Positions 7,284-18,615 of a stretch of DNA of 64,000 nt are shown piece after piece. Under the pieces are notes generated by a model, which ran no database searches, was not told where the DNA came from, and saw only the letters and a list, made by a program, of their open reading frames with translations. The stretch comes from JBFXAF01 sp050184585. Its GTDB lineage: Bacteria; Pseudomonadota; Alphaproteobacteria; Rhizobiales; Rhizobiaceae. The position numbers and the translations under genes were made by a program. Location: the NCBI GenBank assembly GCA_050184585.1, contig JBFXAF010000005.1, forward strand, positions 248,001 to 312,000, in the 5' to 3' direction. Numbering within the stretch: the first letter of the stretch is position 1; the number at the start of each line of letters is the position of its first letter.

Positions 7284-8802
7284 GATCGCGGCCTATCCGC
7301 TGTCCGCGGTCGCCACGGCCTGTCTGTTGCTCGCGGCCTGTGGCGACGACGATTTCGACGTCGCCCAACAGTACGGTCCCGATCCGGTGCTGCCAGCGCC
7401 GGAACAGACCCTCCTGCCGGACCTCAAGGTGGCGGAAGTTGTGGGCTGGCAGGAAGGCGAGACGCCAACAGTCCCCGAGGGACTCGTCGTGACGGCCTAT
7501 GCGACCGACCTCGCCAATCCGCGAACGGTGCATACGCTCCCCAATGGCGACGTGCTCGTCGTGCAGTCGAAGGCGCCGCCCGGCAAGCCGCTCAACCGCC
7601 CGAAGGACATCATCCGCGGCTTCATCATGGGGATGGCGGCTGGTGGGGGCGGCGACAGCAAGGAAACCAACCTGATCACCCTGTTGCGCGACACGGACCG
7701 CGACGGAGTGGCCGACGAACGCAGCGACCTGTTGACCGGCCTCACCTCGCCGTTCGGCGTCGCCTGGCACGACGGGACGCTCTATGTCGCGGCCGCAGAC
7801 GCGATCCTCGCCTATCCATACGAACTGGGCCAGACGCAAGTCGATGGCCCCGGCACCGTACTGACGCCGCTGCCGGGCGGGCCGATCAACCACCACTGGA
7901 CGAAGGATCTCGCGCTCAGCCCGGACGGCCGCTTCCTCTACGCGTCGGTGGGCTCCAATTCCAACGCCGGCGAGCGCGGGCTCGAGGCGGAAAAAGGTCG
8001 CGCCGCGATTTGGCAGGTCGACCGCGAGACAGGCGCGTCGCGCGTGTTCGCGTCGGGTCTGCGCAACCCGAACGGCCTCAACATCCATCCTGAAACCGGT
8101 GATCTGTGGACCGTCGTCAACGAGAGGGACGAACTGGGTCCAAATCTCGTTCCGGACTACCTTACATCGGTGCGCGAAGGCGGTTTCTACGGTTGGCCGT
8201 GGAGCTACTTCGGGCAACATGTGGACGAACGCGTAGCGCCGCAGCGCCCCGACCTCGTCGAGACGGCAATATCGCCGGACTATGCGCTCACGAGCCACGT
8301 CGCGGCGCTCGGCCTGGCTTTCACCAACGATTCGGCGATGCCGGAACCCTATCGAAACGGGGCTTTCGTCGGCAATCATGGCAGTTGGAACCGTAATGCC
8401 TACAACGGCTACAAGGTGATCTACATCCCGTTCGAAAACGGAAAGCCGACAGGCATGCCGAGAGACGTCGTGACCGGCTTCCTCGAGGGCGACGATGCAC
8501 GGGGCCGACCGGTGGGGCTCGCGATGGACGGCACCGGAGCCCTGCTCATCGCCGATGATTCCGGGAATACGGTGTGGCGCGTCGCGAACGCCGACGGCTC
8601 AGTGACGCCTGAGCCGGTTCCGACCGACCGCGTCGCTGCGTCAGCCGACGAGGCGGGCGGGCAAGACGGCGGAACCACCGTTGGCGGTAACGGCGAACCG
8701 CCGCTGCCCGGAGCAGACGATACGGCCGAACCGCCACCAACCGACGTGGCGCCCGCGGTTGGTCCGGAGGATGGTGCGCCGCCGCCCGACGATGCCGACT
8801 GA
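7276..8802 (+). CDS. Sorbosone dehydrogenase-like (PQQ-type beta-propeller) lipoprotein
   Basis: Predicted exported lipoprotein of 508 residues. The signal peptide has lipobox LLAAC with Cys22. A beta-propeller of the glucose/sorbosone dehydrogenase family follows: NPRTVHTLPNGDVLV, GVAWHDGTLYVAA, KDLALSPDGRFLYASVGSNSN, GLRNPNGL, then SVREGGFYGWPWSYFG and GNHGSWNRNAYNGYKV near the C-terminal blades. The last 70 or so residues are a proline- and acid-rich tail without evident domain. Members of this family oxidise sugars or aldehydes in the periplasm with a quinone cofactor, but many have unproven activity. It overlaps the DUF2231 gene and precedes respiratory genes, which is consistent with feeding electrons to the chain. 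Confidence 0.85.
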   Translation: MTRIAAYPLSAVATACLLLAACGDDDFDVAQQYGPDPVLPAPEQTLLPDLKVAEVVGWQEGETPTVPEGLVVTAYATDLANPRTVHTLPNGDVLVVQSKAPPGKPLNRPKDIIRGFIMGMAAGGGGDSKETNLITLLRDTDRDGVADERSDLLTGLTSPFGVAWHDGTLYVAAADAILAYPYELGQTQVDGPGTVLTPLPGGPINHHWTKDLALSPDGRFLYASVGSNSNAGERGLEAEKGRAAIWQVDRETGASRVFASGLRNPNGLNIHPETGDLWTVVNERDELGPNLVPDYLTSVREGGFYGWPWSYFGQHVDERVAPQRPDLVETAISPDYALTSHVAALGLAFTNDSAMPEPYRNGAFVGNHGSWNRNAYNGYKVIYIPFENGKPTGMPRDVVTGFLEGDDARGRPVGLAMDGTGALLIADDSGNTVWRVANADGSVTPEPVPTDRVAASADEAGGQDGGTTVGGNGEPPLPGADDTAEPPPTDVAPAVGPEDGAPPPDDAD

Positions 8803-8879
8803 CTGGCCGCGGACGAAGTTCGCCCGCGTTTTCCGCTGCCCCATCGACGCGGGAGACCGCCCTCCGGCGAAGGCGCCCT

Positions 8880-9389
8880 TCAGGATCGTTGCGGCCGGAA
8901 CATGCGCATCAGGACGTCCGAGCGGCGTATGAAGTGCTGGAACAGGGCACCAGCGACGTGGAGGACGATGGCGACGAGCAGGAGCGTCGTCAGCAGTCCA
9001 TGGACGCCAGCCGCCGCCTCGATCTCGAAGAACCATGCCGTTGCCCCGGTGAGTGGCAGCGCCAGGAGGAGAAAATAGATTGACCCGTGAACAGCCTCCG
9101 CCGCAATCTGAAGCAGGCGGGGTTCGTCTGCTGGCGGAGCAGGAACACCGCGCGTCAATCTCAGGAGGATGCGAACAAGCGCCAGCAGCAGAACCGTGAT
9201 CCCGCTGGCTATATGGAGCAATGTCAGAGTCGCGGCATCGACAGGCATCGGCTGGCCGCGAACGAAAGCGCGCCATGCCGCCTCGATGCCATCATGGGCG
9301 ACGAACTGGAATGCGACCAGCACCACGACCGACCAATGCAAGCCCACCTGGATCGGCGAATAGCCTGTCACTTTTCCATCTGCCGCCAT
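8880..9389 (-). CDS. Cytochrome b561 family protein
   Basis: Membrane di-haem-type cytochrome b, 169 residues with four hydrophobic segments. Histidines occur at helix ends: LHWSVVVLVAF, LLHIASGITVLLL, AVHGSIYFLLLALPLTG and IVLHVAGALFQHF. This pattern matches the bacterial cytochrome b561 (YceJ-like) family, which shuttles electrons between quinone and periplasmic partners. The ATG at 9389 has GAAGG upstream; another ATG at 9425 would add 12 residues. It lies on the opposite strand between the sorbosone dehydrogenase-like gene and cytochrome oxidase subunit II, and the respiratory setting supports the call. Confidence 0.85.
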   Translation of the reverse strand: MAADGKVTGYSPIQVGLHWSVVVLVAFQFVAHDGIEAAWRAFVRGQPMPVDAATLTLLHIASGITVLLLALVRILLRLTRGVPAPPADEPRLLQIAAEAVHGSIYFLLLALPLTGATAWFFEIEAAAGVHGLLTTLLLVAIVLHVAGALFQHFIRRSDVLMRMFRPQRS

Positions 9390-9472
9390 TCTGCCTTCAG
9401 CCTGTCGCCCTCGATCAGCCATCATACCCCCATTTCCCGACGATCTCGACGGCTACCTGCGATTCCGAGGAT

Positions 9473-10666
9473 TTGTCCGGGGAAGGCGGAGCCGCGGGAT
9501 CCCGGGAACTGGCGCCCGATGCACTGACATCCCCGAACTGGCGGACCGCAGCGGAACCTTCGCGGGACGGCGAGCTTTCAAGTGACGCAGGCGGTTTTCC
9601 AACACCGCTCACCGAGGGGCGCATCATAGAAGACGGCCAGGACCGCCATACCGGCGAGCAGTCGACCGAGCGGGCGCGCACGGCCATTCCGCGCATCGGC
9701 AGTTTGCTCGCAGGGGCTCTTGTGCTCGCTTCATGCAGCGGCGTCCAGTCGGCGCTGGATCCGGCCGGTGAGGAAGCGGCCCAGGTCGCCGCCCTGTTCT
9801 GGGTGATGGCGTTCGGCGGCGGCGTCATCTGGGCAGCAGTCGTGGCGCTGGCGCTCTACGCAGCCCGCTGGAAGCGTACCTCGATCTCCGAAGCGGCGGG
9901 AGCACGCCTCATCTTCTGGGGCGGCGCCGTATTTCCGATCACCGTTCTGACGGCGCTGCTCGCCTTTGCGCTGTGGCTCATGCCCTCCTTGCGACCCTTT
10001 GCCGGGCACGACGGCGAGTTGCGTCAGATCGAGGTTGTCGGAAGTCAGTTCTGGTGGCGTGTCGCATATGTCCGCCAGGATGGCGCACGGGTCGTTTCGG
10101 CCAACGAGATAAGGCTGCCGGTCGGCGAGCGCGTCGAATTCGTGCTTGAGACCACCGACATGATCCATTCGTTCTGGATCCCGGCGCTCGGCGGCAAGAT
10201 GGACCTGGTGCCGGGCCGCACCAACCGCCTCTCGCTACGCGCCACCCGTACCGGCACCTATCGCGGCCAGTGCGCGGAGTTCTGCGGAACGTCGCACGCT
10301 CAGATGGCCTTTCCGGTCGTCGTGATGGCGGTCGAGGAATTCGAAGCCTGGCTCGACGCGCGCAGCATGGCGTCAAGCGGCATCGACGCCGATCCGAAAG
10401 GGAGGGACGTGTTCGGGGCCGAGGGCTGCGGCGCTTGCCATCGCATCGACGGGACGGACGCCGCAGGGACCGCCGGACCCGATCTTTCGCATGTCGGCTC
10501 GCGACTGACCCTGGGGGCCGGACTGCTGGCGAACGAATCGAACGCTATGGAGCGCTTCATCGCACACTCGTCGTCGGTGAAGCCGGGTTCGCACATGCCG
10601 GCCTATCTCGATCTTTCCGCCGACGATCTATCGCGCGTCGCCGGCTGGCTGGAGGGGCTGAAGTGA
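9473..10666 (+). CDS. coxB: Cytochrome c oxidase subunit II with fused cytochrome c domain
   Basis: Electron-entry subunit of a haem-copper oxidase. Order: lipoprotein signal with lipobox VLASC (Cys codon at 9734), two transmembrane helices, then the CuA domain with DMIHSFWIPALGGKMD and GQCAEFCGTSHAQM. The His, CxxxC, His and Met ligands are all present. A C-terminal cytochrome c carries CGACH and the axial-Met segment GSHMPAY. The start is uncertain. The signal's basic n-region (RARTAIPR) must be included, and TTG at 9473 is the only usual in-frame start I find between the opposite gene and that region. TTG at 9704 would lose the basic residues. The stop overlaps the next start (GTGA), so expression is coupled to the I-III gene. 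Confidence 0.85.
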   Translation: MSGEGGAAGSRELAPDALTSPNWRTAAEPSRDGELSSDAGGFPTPLTEGRIIEDGQDRHTGEQSTERARTAIPRIGSLLAGALVLASCSGVQSALDPAGEEAAQVAALFWVMAFGGGVIWAAVVALALYAARWKRTSISEAAGARLIFWGGAVFPITVLTALLAFALWLMPSLRPFAGHDGELRQIEVVGSQFWWRVAYVRQDGARVVSANEIRLPVGERVEFVLETTDMIHSFWIPALGGKMDLVPGRTNRLSLRATRTGTYRGQCAEFCGTSHAQMAFPVVVMAVEEFEAWLDARSMASSGIDADPKGRDVFGAEGCGACHRIDGTDAAGTAGPDLSHVGSRLTLGAGLLANESNAMERFIAHSSSVKPGSHMPAYLDLSADDLSRVAGWLEGLK

Positions 10667-13161
10667 GTGGCGCCGAGCGGGACAAGGCGGCCGAGGAAGC
10701 GCAGCTTCGCGCGGTTTGGGCCAACCCGAAAGGCTGGCGCTACTGGACAAGCGTCAACAACACGCAGGTCGGCCTCTGGTACGGTTCGACCGCCTTCGCC
10801 TTCATGCTCTTCGCGGGCCTCTTAGCGCTCGTCGTGCGCGCCCAGCTCGCCGTACCGGAGAACGACCTGATCTCCGCGGAACTCTACAACCAGGCCTACA
10901 CGCTGCACGGCACGGTGATGATGTTCCTGTTCGCGGTCCCGATATTCGAGGCCGTGGCGATCTTCCTGCTGCCCCCCATGCTCGGCGCGCGCGAGATGCC
11001 GTTTCCCAGATTGGGCGCCTTCGGCTTCTGGAGCTTCCTGATCGGCGGGGTCTTCGTCTGCGGTTCGATCTTCTTCGGCGCCGCCCCGAACAGCGGCTGG
11101 TTCATGTATCCGCCTCTGGCGACCAGCGAGCAGGCCGGAATCGGCGCGGATATCTGGCTGCTCGGCCTCTCGTTCATCGAGGTGGCCTCCATCGCGGCCG
11201 CGGTGGAGCTCATCGTCGGCATCATGAAGTGCCGTGCGCCGGGGATGCGCGTGAACCTGATGCCGCTCTTCGCCTGGTACCTTCTGATCGTCGCCGGGAT
11301 GATCCTTTTCGCATTCCCGCCGCTGATCGCGGGCGACCTGCTGTTCGAGATGCAGCGGATGTTCGACTGGCCGTTCTTCGATCCGGCGCGCGGCGGCGAT
11401 CCGCTGTTATGGCAACATCTCTTCTGGATTTTCGGACACCCCGAGGTCTACATCATCTTCCTCCCGGCAATCGCACTGCTGGCGATGATCATCCCGACCT
11501 TCGCCCGGCATCCGATCGTCGGCTACTCCTGGATCGTGCTCGCGGCCGTCGGCACCGGGTTCCTTTCCTTCGGCCTGTGGGTCCACCACATGTTCGCGAC
11601 GGGACTCCCTCAGATTTCGCTCGCGTTCTTCTCGGCCGCGTCGGAAGCGGTCGCGATCCCGACGGCGGTGCAGATCTTCGTCTTCATCGCCACCATGCTT
11701 GCCGGCCGCGTCATCTTCTCCACGCCCATGCTGTTCGCAATGGGCGGCATCGCCATCTTCGTGATGGGCGGGCTCACCGGTGTGATGGTGGCGCTTGCCC
11801 CGTTCGACTGGCAGGCACACGATACCTATTTCATCGTCGCGCACCTCCACTACGTGTTGATTGGAGGCATGCTGTTCCCGGTTTTCGCGGGCCTCTACTA
11901 CTACTATCCGCTGATCGGCGGACATCACATGTCGGAGCGCGTCGGGCGCTTCGCCTTCTGGTTGATGTTCACCGGCTTCAACATCACCTTCTTCCCGATG
12001 CACATCGCCGGCCTGCGCGGCATGCCGCGCAGGGTCTACACCTACCCCGCAGACATCGGATGGGACTGGCTCAACCTGATCTCCACGATGGGGGCAATTG
12101 TACTCGGCATCGGCATGTTCGCCGTGGTGGTCGACGTGACGCTGCATCGCCGCAACAGGCCGCGTGGCGAGCAAAATCCCTGGAACGCCGGCACGCTTGA
12201 ATGGATCAGCGAACCGGAGGAGAACTGGGGCGTCCGATCCATTCCCCGGATCGAGAGCCGTTACCCAATCTGGGACCAGGACGGCCTCGTGAGCCAGGTC
12301 AAAGCGGGCAACTGGTATCTCGCCGACGCGAAGGAGGGCCGGCGCGAGACACTCGTCACGTCCGTGCTCGACGCGGAGCCCGAGCAGGTCCAGCGTGTCA
12401 GTGGCACCTCGTACGTCACCATCGTCAGCGCCGTGACCCTGGGAACCGTCTTCGTCGCGCTCACCTTCAAATGGTGGCTCGTCTCGCTCGTCGCGGGCAT
12501 CGCATTCCTGGTCGCGATCATCTGGTGGCTGTGGACCGGAACGGGCGAGATACCGGAAAAGACCGAGAAGGATATCGGACGCGGCATCAGCCTTCCGCTC
12601 TACGCTTCGGGCGTGAAGTCGACGGGTTGGTGGGCCATGTTCATCACCATGACCGGCGACGGCACTGCCTTCGCCAGCCTGATCTTCGGCTATTTCTTCT
12701 TCTGGACGATCCACGAGGACTTCACCGGCGGTACGACGGGCCCGGGGGTGTTCTGGCCAATGACCGCACTGGCGCTCTTTGTCGCCGCCTGGGCGGCCTC
12801 GGTCGGCGCGCGCGAGTCCAACCGCCGCGGCGCGGTGGGTGCGGCCCGGACCTTGATGACGGCAGGCGCCCTGCTTTCGGCAACGGGTTGCGCGGCGGCG
12901 CTCGCGGGTCCGTGGACGTCGGGAATGGATCCCACCATGCACGTCTATCCGGCCATCGTCTGGACGCTCGTGATCTGGACATCCGCGCACGGCGCTGTCG
13001 GCATCATCATGCAGCTCTATTGCCTGGCGCGCAGCGTGGCCGGCCGCCTGACGCCGACGCATGACATGGAACTGCACAACGTCGCGCTCTATTGGCACTT
13101 CACGCTGGTGACGGCGCTGGTCACGTTCGGCGTCGTCGGCCTCTTTCCGGAGGCGCAGTGA
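10663..13161 (+). CDS. Fused cytochrome c oxidase subunits I and III
   Basis: Catalytic membrane protein of 832 residues that joins subunit I (about residues 1-560) to subunit III (about 610-832). Haem a ligands are His82 in YTLHGTVMM and His396; haem a3 ligand is His394 in VAHLHYV; CuB ligands are His259 (with cross-linked Tyr263 in GHPEVYIIF), His308 and His309 in WVHHMF. Subunit III begins with GWWAMFITMTGDG and ends ALYWHFTLVTALVTFGVVGLF. The GTG start at 10663 overlaps the subunit II stop, with GGAGGGG upstream; the same frame extends further upstream only as a shadow of coxB. Such I-III fusions are known in caa3-type oxidases and agree with the cytochrome c-fused subunit II. Confidence 0.95.
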   Translation: MSGAERDKAAEEAQLRAVWANPKGWRYWTSVNNTQVGLWYGSTAFAFMLFAGLLALVVRAQLAVPENDLISAELYNQAYTLHGTVMMFLFAVPIFEAVAIFLLPPMLGAREMPFPRLGAFGFWSFLIGGVFVCGSIFFGAAPNSGWFMYPPLATSEQAGIGADIWLLGLSFIEVASIAAAVELIVGIMKCRAPGMRVNLMPLFAWYLLIVAGMILFAFPPLIAGDLLFEMQRMFDWPFFDPARGGDPLLWQHLFWIFGHPEVYIIFLPAIALLAMIIPTFARHPIVGYSWIVLAAVGTGFLSFGLWVHHMFATGLPQISLAFFSAASEAVAIPTAVQIFVFIATMLAGRVIFSTPMLFAMGGIAIFVMGGLTGVMVALAPFDWQAHDTYFIVAHLHYVLIGGMLFPVFAGLYYYYPLIGGHHMSERVGRFAFWLMFTGFNITFFPMHIAGLRGMPRRVYTYPADIGWDWLNLISTMGAIVLGIGMFAVVVDVTLHRRNRPRGEQNPWNAGTLEWISEPEENWGVRSIPRIESRYPIWDQDGLVSQVKAGNWYLADAKEGRRETLVTSVLDAEPEQVQRVSGTSYVTIVSAVTLGTVFVALTFKWWLVSLVAGIAFLVAIIWWLWTGTGEIPEKTEKDIGRGISLPLYASGVKSTGWWAMFITMTGDGTAFASLIFGYFFFWTIHEDFTGGTTGPGVFWPMTALALFVAAWAASVGARESNRRGAVGAARTLMTAGALLSATGCAAALAGPWTSGMDPTMHVYPAIVWTLVIWTSAHGAVGIIMQLYCLARSVAGRLTPTHDMELHNVALYWHFTLVTALVTFGVVGLFPEAQ

Positions 13162-13544
13162 TGTGGCGTCTGCTGCCCCGGGAAGTCGAGTCGCTGTGGA
13201 CGCTGTTCACGGCGCCCATCGTCTGGGCGCTGCATTTCCTGACATGCTACGCCGGAACGGCCATCTTCTGCGAGAAGCCACACCTCCTCGGCGGCGATTT
13301 CGCCAACCTGCGCCTCGCGATCGGGACCGTGACGGTGATGTCCCTGGGCATGATCGTTGTCGCCGCCGTGCTAGCATGGCGCCAGTGGGGCTTTGGCACG
13401 GGCGACCCGCCTCACGACGACCCGACGCGCGGCGACCGGCTCCTGTTCCAGGGCTACGCAACCTTGCTGCTGTCGGGACTGAGCTTCGTCGCCGTCGTCT
13501 TCACCGCCATGCCGGCTCTGTTCGTGACGGACTGCATACGATGA
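13161..13544 (+). CDS. Hypothetical membrane protein of the oxidase operon
   Basis: Protein of 127 residues with three to four hydrophobic stretches (WTLFTAPIVWALHFLTCYAG, VTVMSLGMIVVAAVLAW, YATLLLSGLSFVAVVFTAMPAL). I do not recognise a named family. The ATG overlaps the preceding stop as TGATG, and its own stop overlaps the CtaG-like gene as ATGA, so it is embedded in the oxidase operon. By position it could be a small oxidase subunit (subunit IV-like) or an assembly factor. Two cysteines, Cys31 and Cys37, flank a short loop (CYAGTAIFC) and could form a disulfide or bind copper; this is inference. Confidence 0.8.
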   Translation: MWRLLPREVESLWTLFTAPIVWALHFLTCYAGTAIFCEKPHLLGGDFANLRLAIGTVTVMSLGMIVVAAVLAWRQWGFGTGDPPHDDPTRGDRLLFQGYATLLLSGLSFVAVVFTAMPALFVTDCIR

Positions 13545-14164
13545 GGAGCCTCGCCCTTCCGGCGGGAGTCTCGGTCCTTGCCCTCATATGGCTCGGGCCG
13601 CTGCTCGACCAATGGCGCGAATCGTTCGCGTCCCACATGATTGCGCACATGGGCGTGGTGGCGGTGGCGGCGCCGCTGATCGCGATCGGTTTGCCGGAGC
13701 GGTGGCGGCCGGGCCGCTCCATGCCGCCGGCGTTACCGGTCGTGGCTTCGCTCGCCGAGCTGATCGCGGTCTGGGGATGGCATGCGCCTGCCATGCGGGC
13801 CGCCGCAGAATCATCATTCGGTCCGAGGGTCGCCGAGCAGGCGACGTTCCTGACAGTGGGCGTGCTCTTGTGGAGCACCAGCTTCGCCGCATCGGATGAG
13901 CGCACGCCGGCCGCCACGGGCGCTGCCGCGCTGCTCTTGACGTCAATTCACATGACCCTGCTCGGTGCGCTCCTGGCGCTCAGCCCGCGACCCCTCTACG
14001 GCATCGCCGACGTGACCTGTTTCGGCGTGACGATCAGCGCCGGCCTGGACCAGCAGATCGGCGGCGTGTTCATGCTGCTGATAGGAGCCGCGATCTACCT
14101 GGCAGGGGGTCTGAGCCTCGTGGGACGACTGCTGGCGCCGCCGACGCGCAGTCCACCCGCCTGA
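13541..14164 (+). CDS. Cytochrome c oxidase assembly factor, CtaG (caa3) type
   Basis: Multi-pass membrane protein of 207 residues resembling the Caa3_CtaG family, which helps deliver copper or assemble caa3-type oxidases. The family's histidine-rich opening is visible (FASHMIAHMGVVAVAAPLIAIGLP), followed by VWGWHAPAM, SIHMTLLGALLALSPRPLY and a final GLDQQIGGVFMLLIGAAIYLAGG. It overlaps the preceding gene by four bases and is the last gene of the oxidase operon. A strong hairpin overlaps its stop codon. It is distinct from the periplasmic Cox11-type CtaG despite the shared symbol, so I leave the symbol blank. Confidence 0.82.
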   Translation: MRSLALPAGVSVLALIWLGPLLDQWRESFASHMIAHMGVVAVAAPLIAIGLPERWRPGRSMPPALPVVASLAELIAVWGWHAPAMRAAAESSFGPRVAEQATFLTVGVLLWSTSFAASDERTPAATGAAALLLTSIHMTLLGALLALSPRPLYGIADVTCFGVTISAGLDQQIGGVFMLLIGAAIYLAGGLSLVGRLLAPPTRSPPA

Positions 14165-14182
14165 TCGCGCTCAGGCGGGTGG
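14153..14182 (+). terminator. Hairpin at the end of the oxidase operon
   Basis: A perfect 12-bp stem (CCACCCGCCTGA and TCAGGCGGGTGG) with a six-base loop. The left arm contains the TGA stop of the CtaG-type gene. No U-run follows, so it may stabilise the 3' end or act with another factor and not as a classical intrinsic terminator. Confidence 0.55.
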
Positions 14183-14240
14183 AGCGTCAACGTCAGCCGT
14201 CAAAGTGCGATTTCGATGAAATCGGCGGTCACAGTCAGTC

Positions 14241-14522
14241 CTACTCGCAAAAGCAGGATTCGCCCTCCCCGCCGAAGTTCTTGTCCGCAAAGGTTATGGC
14301 GGAGGAGTAACTGGTGAAGCTTGCGAACTGGCACACCGGATTGCCGCGACGGACGATCATCTGCTTCAGATCCCAGAACGAAATCTCGATGCGGTCATCG
14401 GCGCAGTAGACCGTGTAGCGTTCCACCTCGTAGGCGGCGGCGGGCGTGTCTGTGGAAAGGGCATAGGCGGCAAGAAGGAGCGGCGGAACAGCCGCAAGCG
14501 CGGTCAGTCCAAGGGCGCGCAT
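14241..14522 (-). CDS. Hypothetical exported cysteine-containing protein
   Basis: Small protein of 93 residues with an N-terminal hydrophobic signal (LTALAAVPPLLLAAYALS) and a soluble part that includes YTVYCADDRIEISFWDLKQM and ends GGEGESCFCE. Four cysteines are present in the mature part, two of them at the extreme C-terminus as CFC. I do not recognise the family. It stands alone between the oxidase operon (convergent) and hupB, with 119 bases before the hupB terminator on the same strand. Metal binding or disulfide formation is possible but not supported by a known motif. Confidence 0.6.
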   Translation of the reverse strand: MRALGLTALAAVPPLLLAAYALSTDTPAAAYEVERYTVYCADDRIEISFWDLKQMIVRRGNPVCQFASFTSYSSAITFADKNFGGEGESCFCE

Positions 14523-14635
14523 GGGGTCACCTGATCACAGAAAAGTCCCGTCGCACGCTGGATAAGACCGCACGGAGGCACAATGATGGCCGCGATCCAA
14601 CCCACCGTGCGGCGTTCCCGAGATCGTCTCCAGCC

Positions 14636-14664
14636 AAAAGAAAAAGCCGGGCGAGAGGCCCGGC
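14636..14664 (-). terminator. Rho-independent terminator of hupB
   Basis: On the minus strand GCCGGGC, a five-base loop and GCCCGGC are followed by a U-rich run (TTTTTCTTTT). It lies 28 bases beyond the hupB stop. Confidence 0.88.
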
Positions 14665-14691
14665 TTCCACACCGTTCAGGGTATGGCGCGA

Positions 14692-14964
14692 TCAGTTGAC
14701 CGCGTCTTTAAGGCCCTTGCCGGCAGAAAACTTCGGCACCTTGCGGGCGGGAATCTTCACCTCGGCGCCGGTCTGCGGATTGCGGCCGGTCGTGGCGGCG
14801 CGCTTGGTCACGGAGAAGTTGCCGAAGCCGACGAGACGAACGTCGCCGCCAGACTTGAGTTCCTTCGTGATGACGGCAAAAACAGCGTCGACCGCGGAAG
14901 TCGCGTCGGTCTTCGACAGCTTCGCGGAGTCAGCGACGGCGGACACCAGTTCGTTCTTGTTCAT
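14692..14964 (-). CDS. hupB: Nucleoid-associated protein HU
   Basis: Histone-like DNA-binding protein of 90 residues, the standard HU length. It begins MNKNELVSAVADSAKLSKTD and carries the signature region VGFGNFSVTKRAATTGRNPQTG, including the NPQTG beta-arm tip whose proline intercalates into DNA, then AKKVPKFSAGK-like AGKGLKDAV at the end. The ATG at 14964 has AAGGAAGGA upstream. It follows lon on the same strand, with a terminator between them and another after it, the usual order in rhizobia. It compacts and bends DNA as a dimer. Confidence 0.97.
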   Translation of the reverse strand: MNKNELVSAVADSAKLSKTDATSAVDAVFAVITKELKSGGDVRLVGFGNFSVTKRAATTGRNPQTGAEVKIPARKVPKFSAGKGLKDAVN

Positions 14965-15098
14965 CGCAATTCCTTCCTTGGGAATACCGGGACTTCGACT
15001 CAGCCGGCAGGATTGGGACAATAGGAAGAACCGCGCCCGCAACAAGTCCGAAACGCGACGCGAGGTCGCAAAAACCGCAGAAATCCGCCATTCTTCAC

Positions 15099-15122
15099 AA
15101 AAAAGCCGGGCACGAGCCCGGC
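15099..15122 (-). terminator. Rho-independent terminator of lon
   Basis: Minus-strand hairpin GCCGGGC, a four-base loop and GCCCGGC followed by TTTTTTGTG. It is 25 bases past the lon stop and nearly the same stem as the hupB terminator. Confidence 0.88.
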
Positions 15123-15146
15123 TTTCCGCCCATTCGTAAGGCAATG

Positions 15147-17558
<2,412 letters not shown>

Positions 17559-17758
17559 TGTCAACCTTTCTGTCGCGGCCGCTTGGGAGCCGGCCACGAA
17601 TCTATCTTAACGGCCGCGGGCCGTTCCGCCTATCGTCGAATCTGACGGGGTAGTTCAGCACGGAATGGGGTCCCGCGACCCACACGGGTTAGTTGGATAG
17701 TTGAGGCGCAAAGGTCAAGTGCATGAGCCGCACCCTGGCCTGCCCAAAAGGCCAGAAT

Positions 17759-18535
17759 TCAGCATGAGTCCGGCGCCGCGGCATCGGTGAACACGCCGTC
17801 GGCGCCGAAAAACCATGCGACTCGCGTCGAGAAGCATCCATCGGCGGTGTGGACGTAGACCGGCAGGCCGGTCAAAGCCTTGGCGAGGAAGGCGTGCCCG
17901 AGCAGCGTCCGCTCGATCGGAATGGAGATCGCTTCCGCCTGAGCAACGCATGGGTGCTGCAGGTCCGTCTTCAGCCCGCTCCATGACGAAGGCCGGGCAT
18001 AAGTCGAAAAGGCGACACGGTCGACGCCGGCCTCGCGCAACGCACAGACGGCCTCCGGGGTCACTGCGTCGGCGATCACGCGCCTTCCGAGCGCTGCCGC
18101 GAACAACGCCGACCCCTGCACCGCATCCTGCTTGACGTCGACATAGAGGTCTGGACCCGGGTGCAGCTGGAACCAGGCAATCAGTTCCTTCGCCACGCAA
18201 GGCCGATGCCGGATGGCGTCGCGATCCCTGAGGAACGTCTCGAAGTCCGGCGCAGAGTTCCCGAAGGCCTGCCAGTCGTGCCCGCAAACGAATCGACCAT
18301 CGCTGGTGCGCGATATGTCGATCTCGATCGCCTCGAAACCGGACGCGTTGCTCAACATGATCGATTCGAGCGAATTGGTGCGCACCGTGCCGTCGCGGGC
18401 AGCGCCGCCGCCATGGGCAATGTCGGGACGCGGGCTACCTGGATAGAGGACGAAGCGGAGAACCGCGGCGGCGCCGACATAGGCCAGCGCAAAGACGATC
18501 ACGGCGCGGATCACCAAATCGACGACGCGCTTCAT
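17759..18535 (-). CDS. Glycerophosphodiester phosphodiesterase family protein
   Basis: Predicted membrane-anchored or secreted phosphodiesterase of 258 residues. An N-terminal hydrophobic helix (VIRAVIVFALAYVGAAAVL) precedes the GDPD fold. Conserved elements are DIAHGGG (first catalytic His), RTNSLESI, AIEIDISRTSDGRFVCGHD (metal acid residues and second His) and DLYVDVKQD. The family hydrolyses glycerophosphodiesters to glycerol-3-phosphate and alcohol. The ending DGVFTDAAAPDSC is typical of the last barrel strand. It lies 80 bases downstream of clpX on the same strand and could be co-transcribed. No strong ribosome-binding site is visible at the start. Confidence 0.85.
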   Translation of the reverse strand: MKRVVDLVIRAVIVFALAYVGAAAVLRFVLYPGSPRPDIAHGGGAARDGTVRTNSLESIMLSNASGFEAIEIDISRTSDGRFVCGHDWQAFGNSAPDFETFLRDRDAIRHRPCVAKELIAWFQLHPGPDLYVDVKQDAVQGSALFAAALGRRVIADAVTPEAVCALREAGVDRVAFSTYARPSSWSGLKTDLQHPCVAQAEAISIPIERTLLGHAFLAKALTGLPVYVHTADGCFSTRVAWFFGADGVFTDAAAPDSC

Positions 18536-18615
18536 TGCGTCAGGCCGGCGGCCGCATTCGGGTGGGCGGGATCGAGAACGGCGGCTCGACGGTCACCGTC
18601 CGGGAACCCAGGGCA

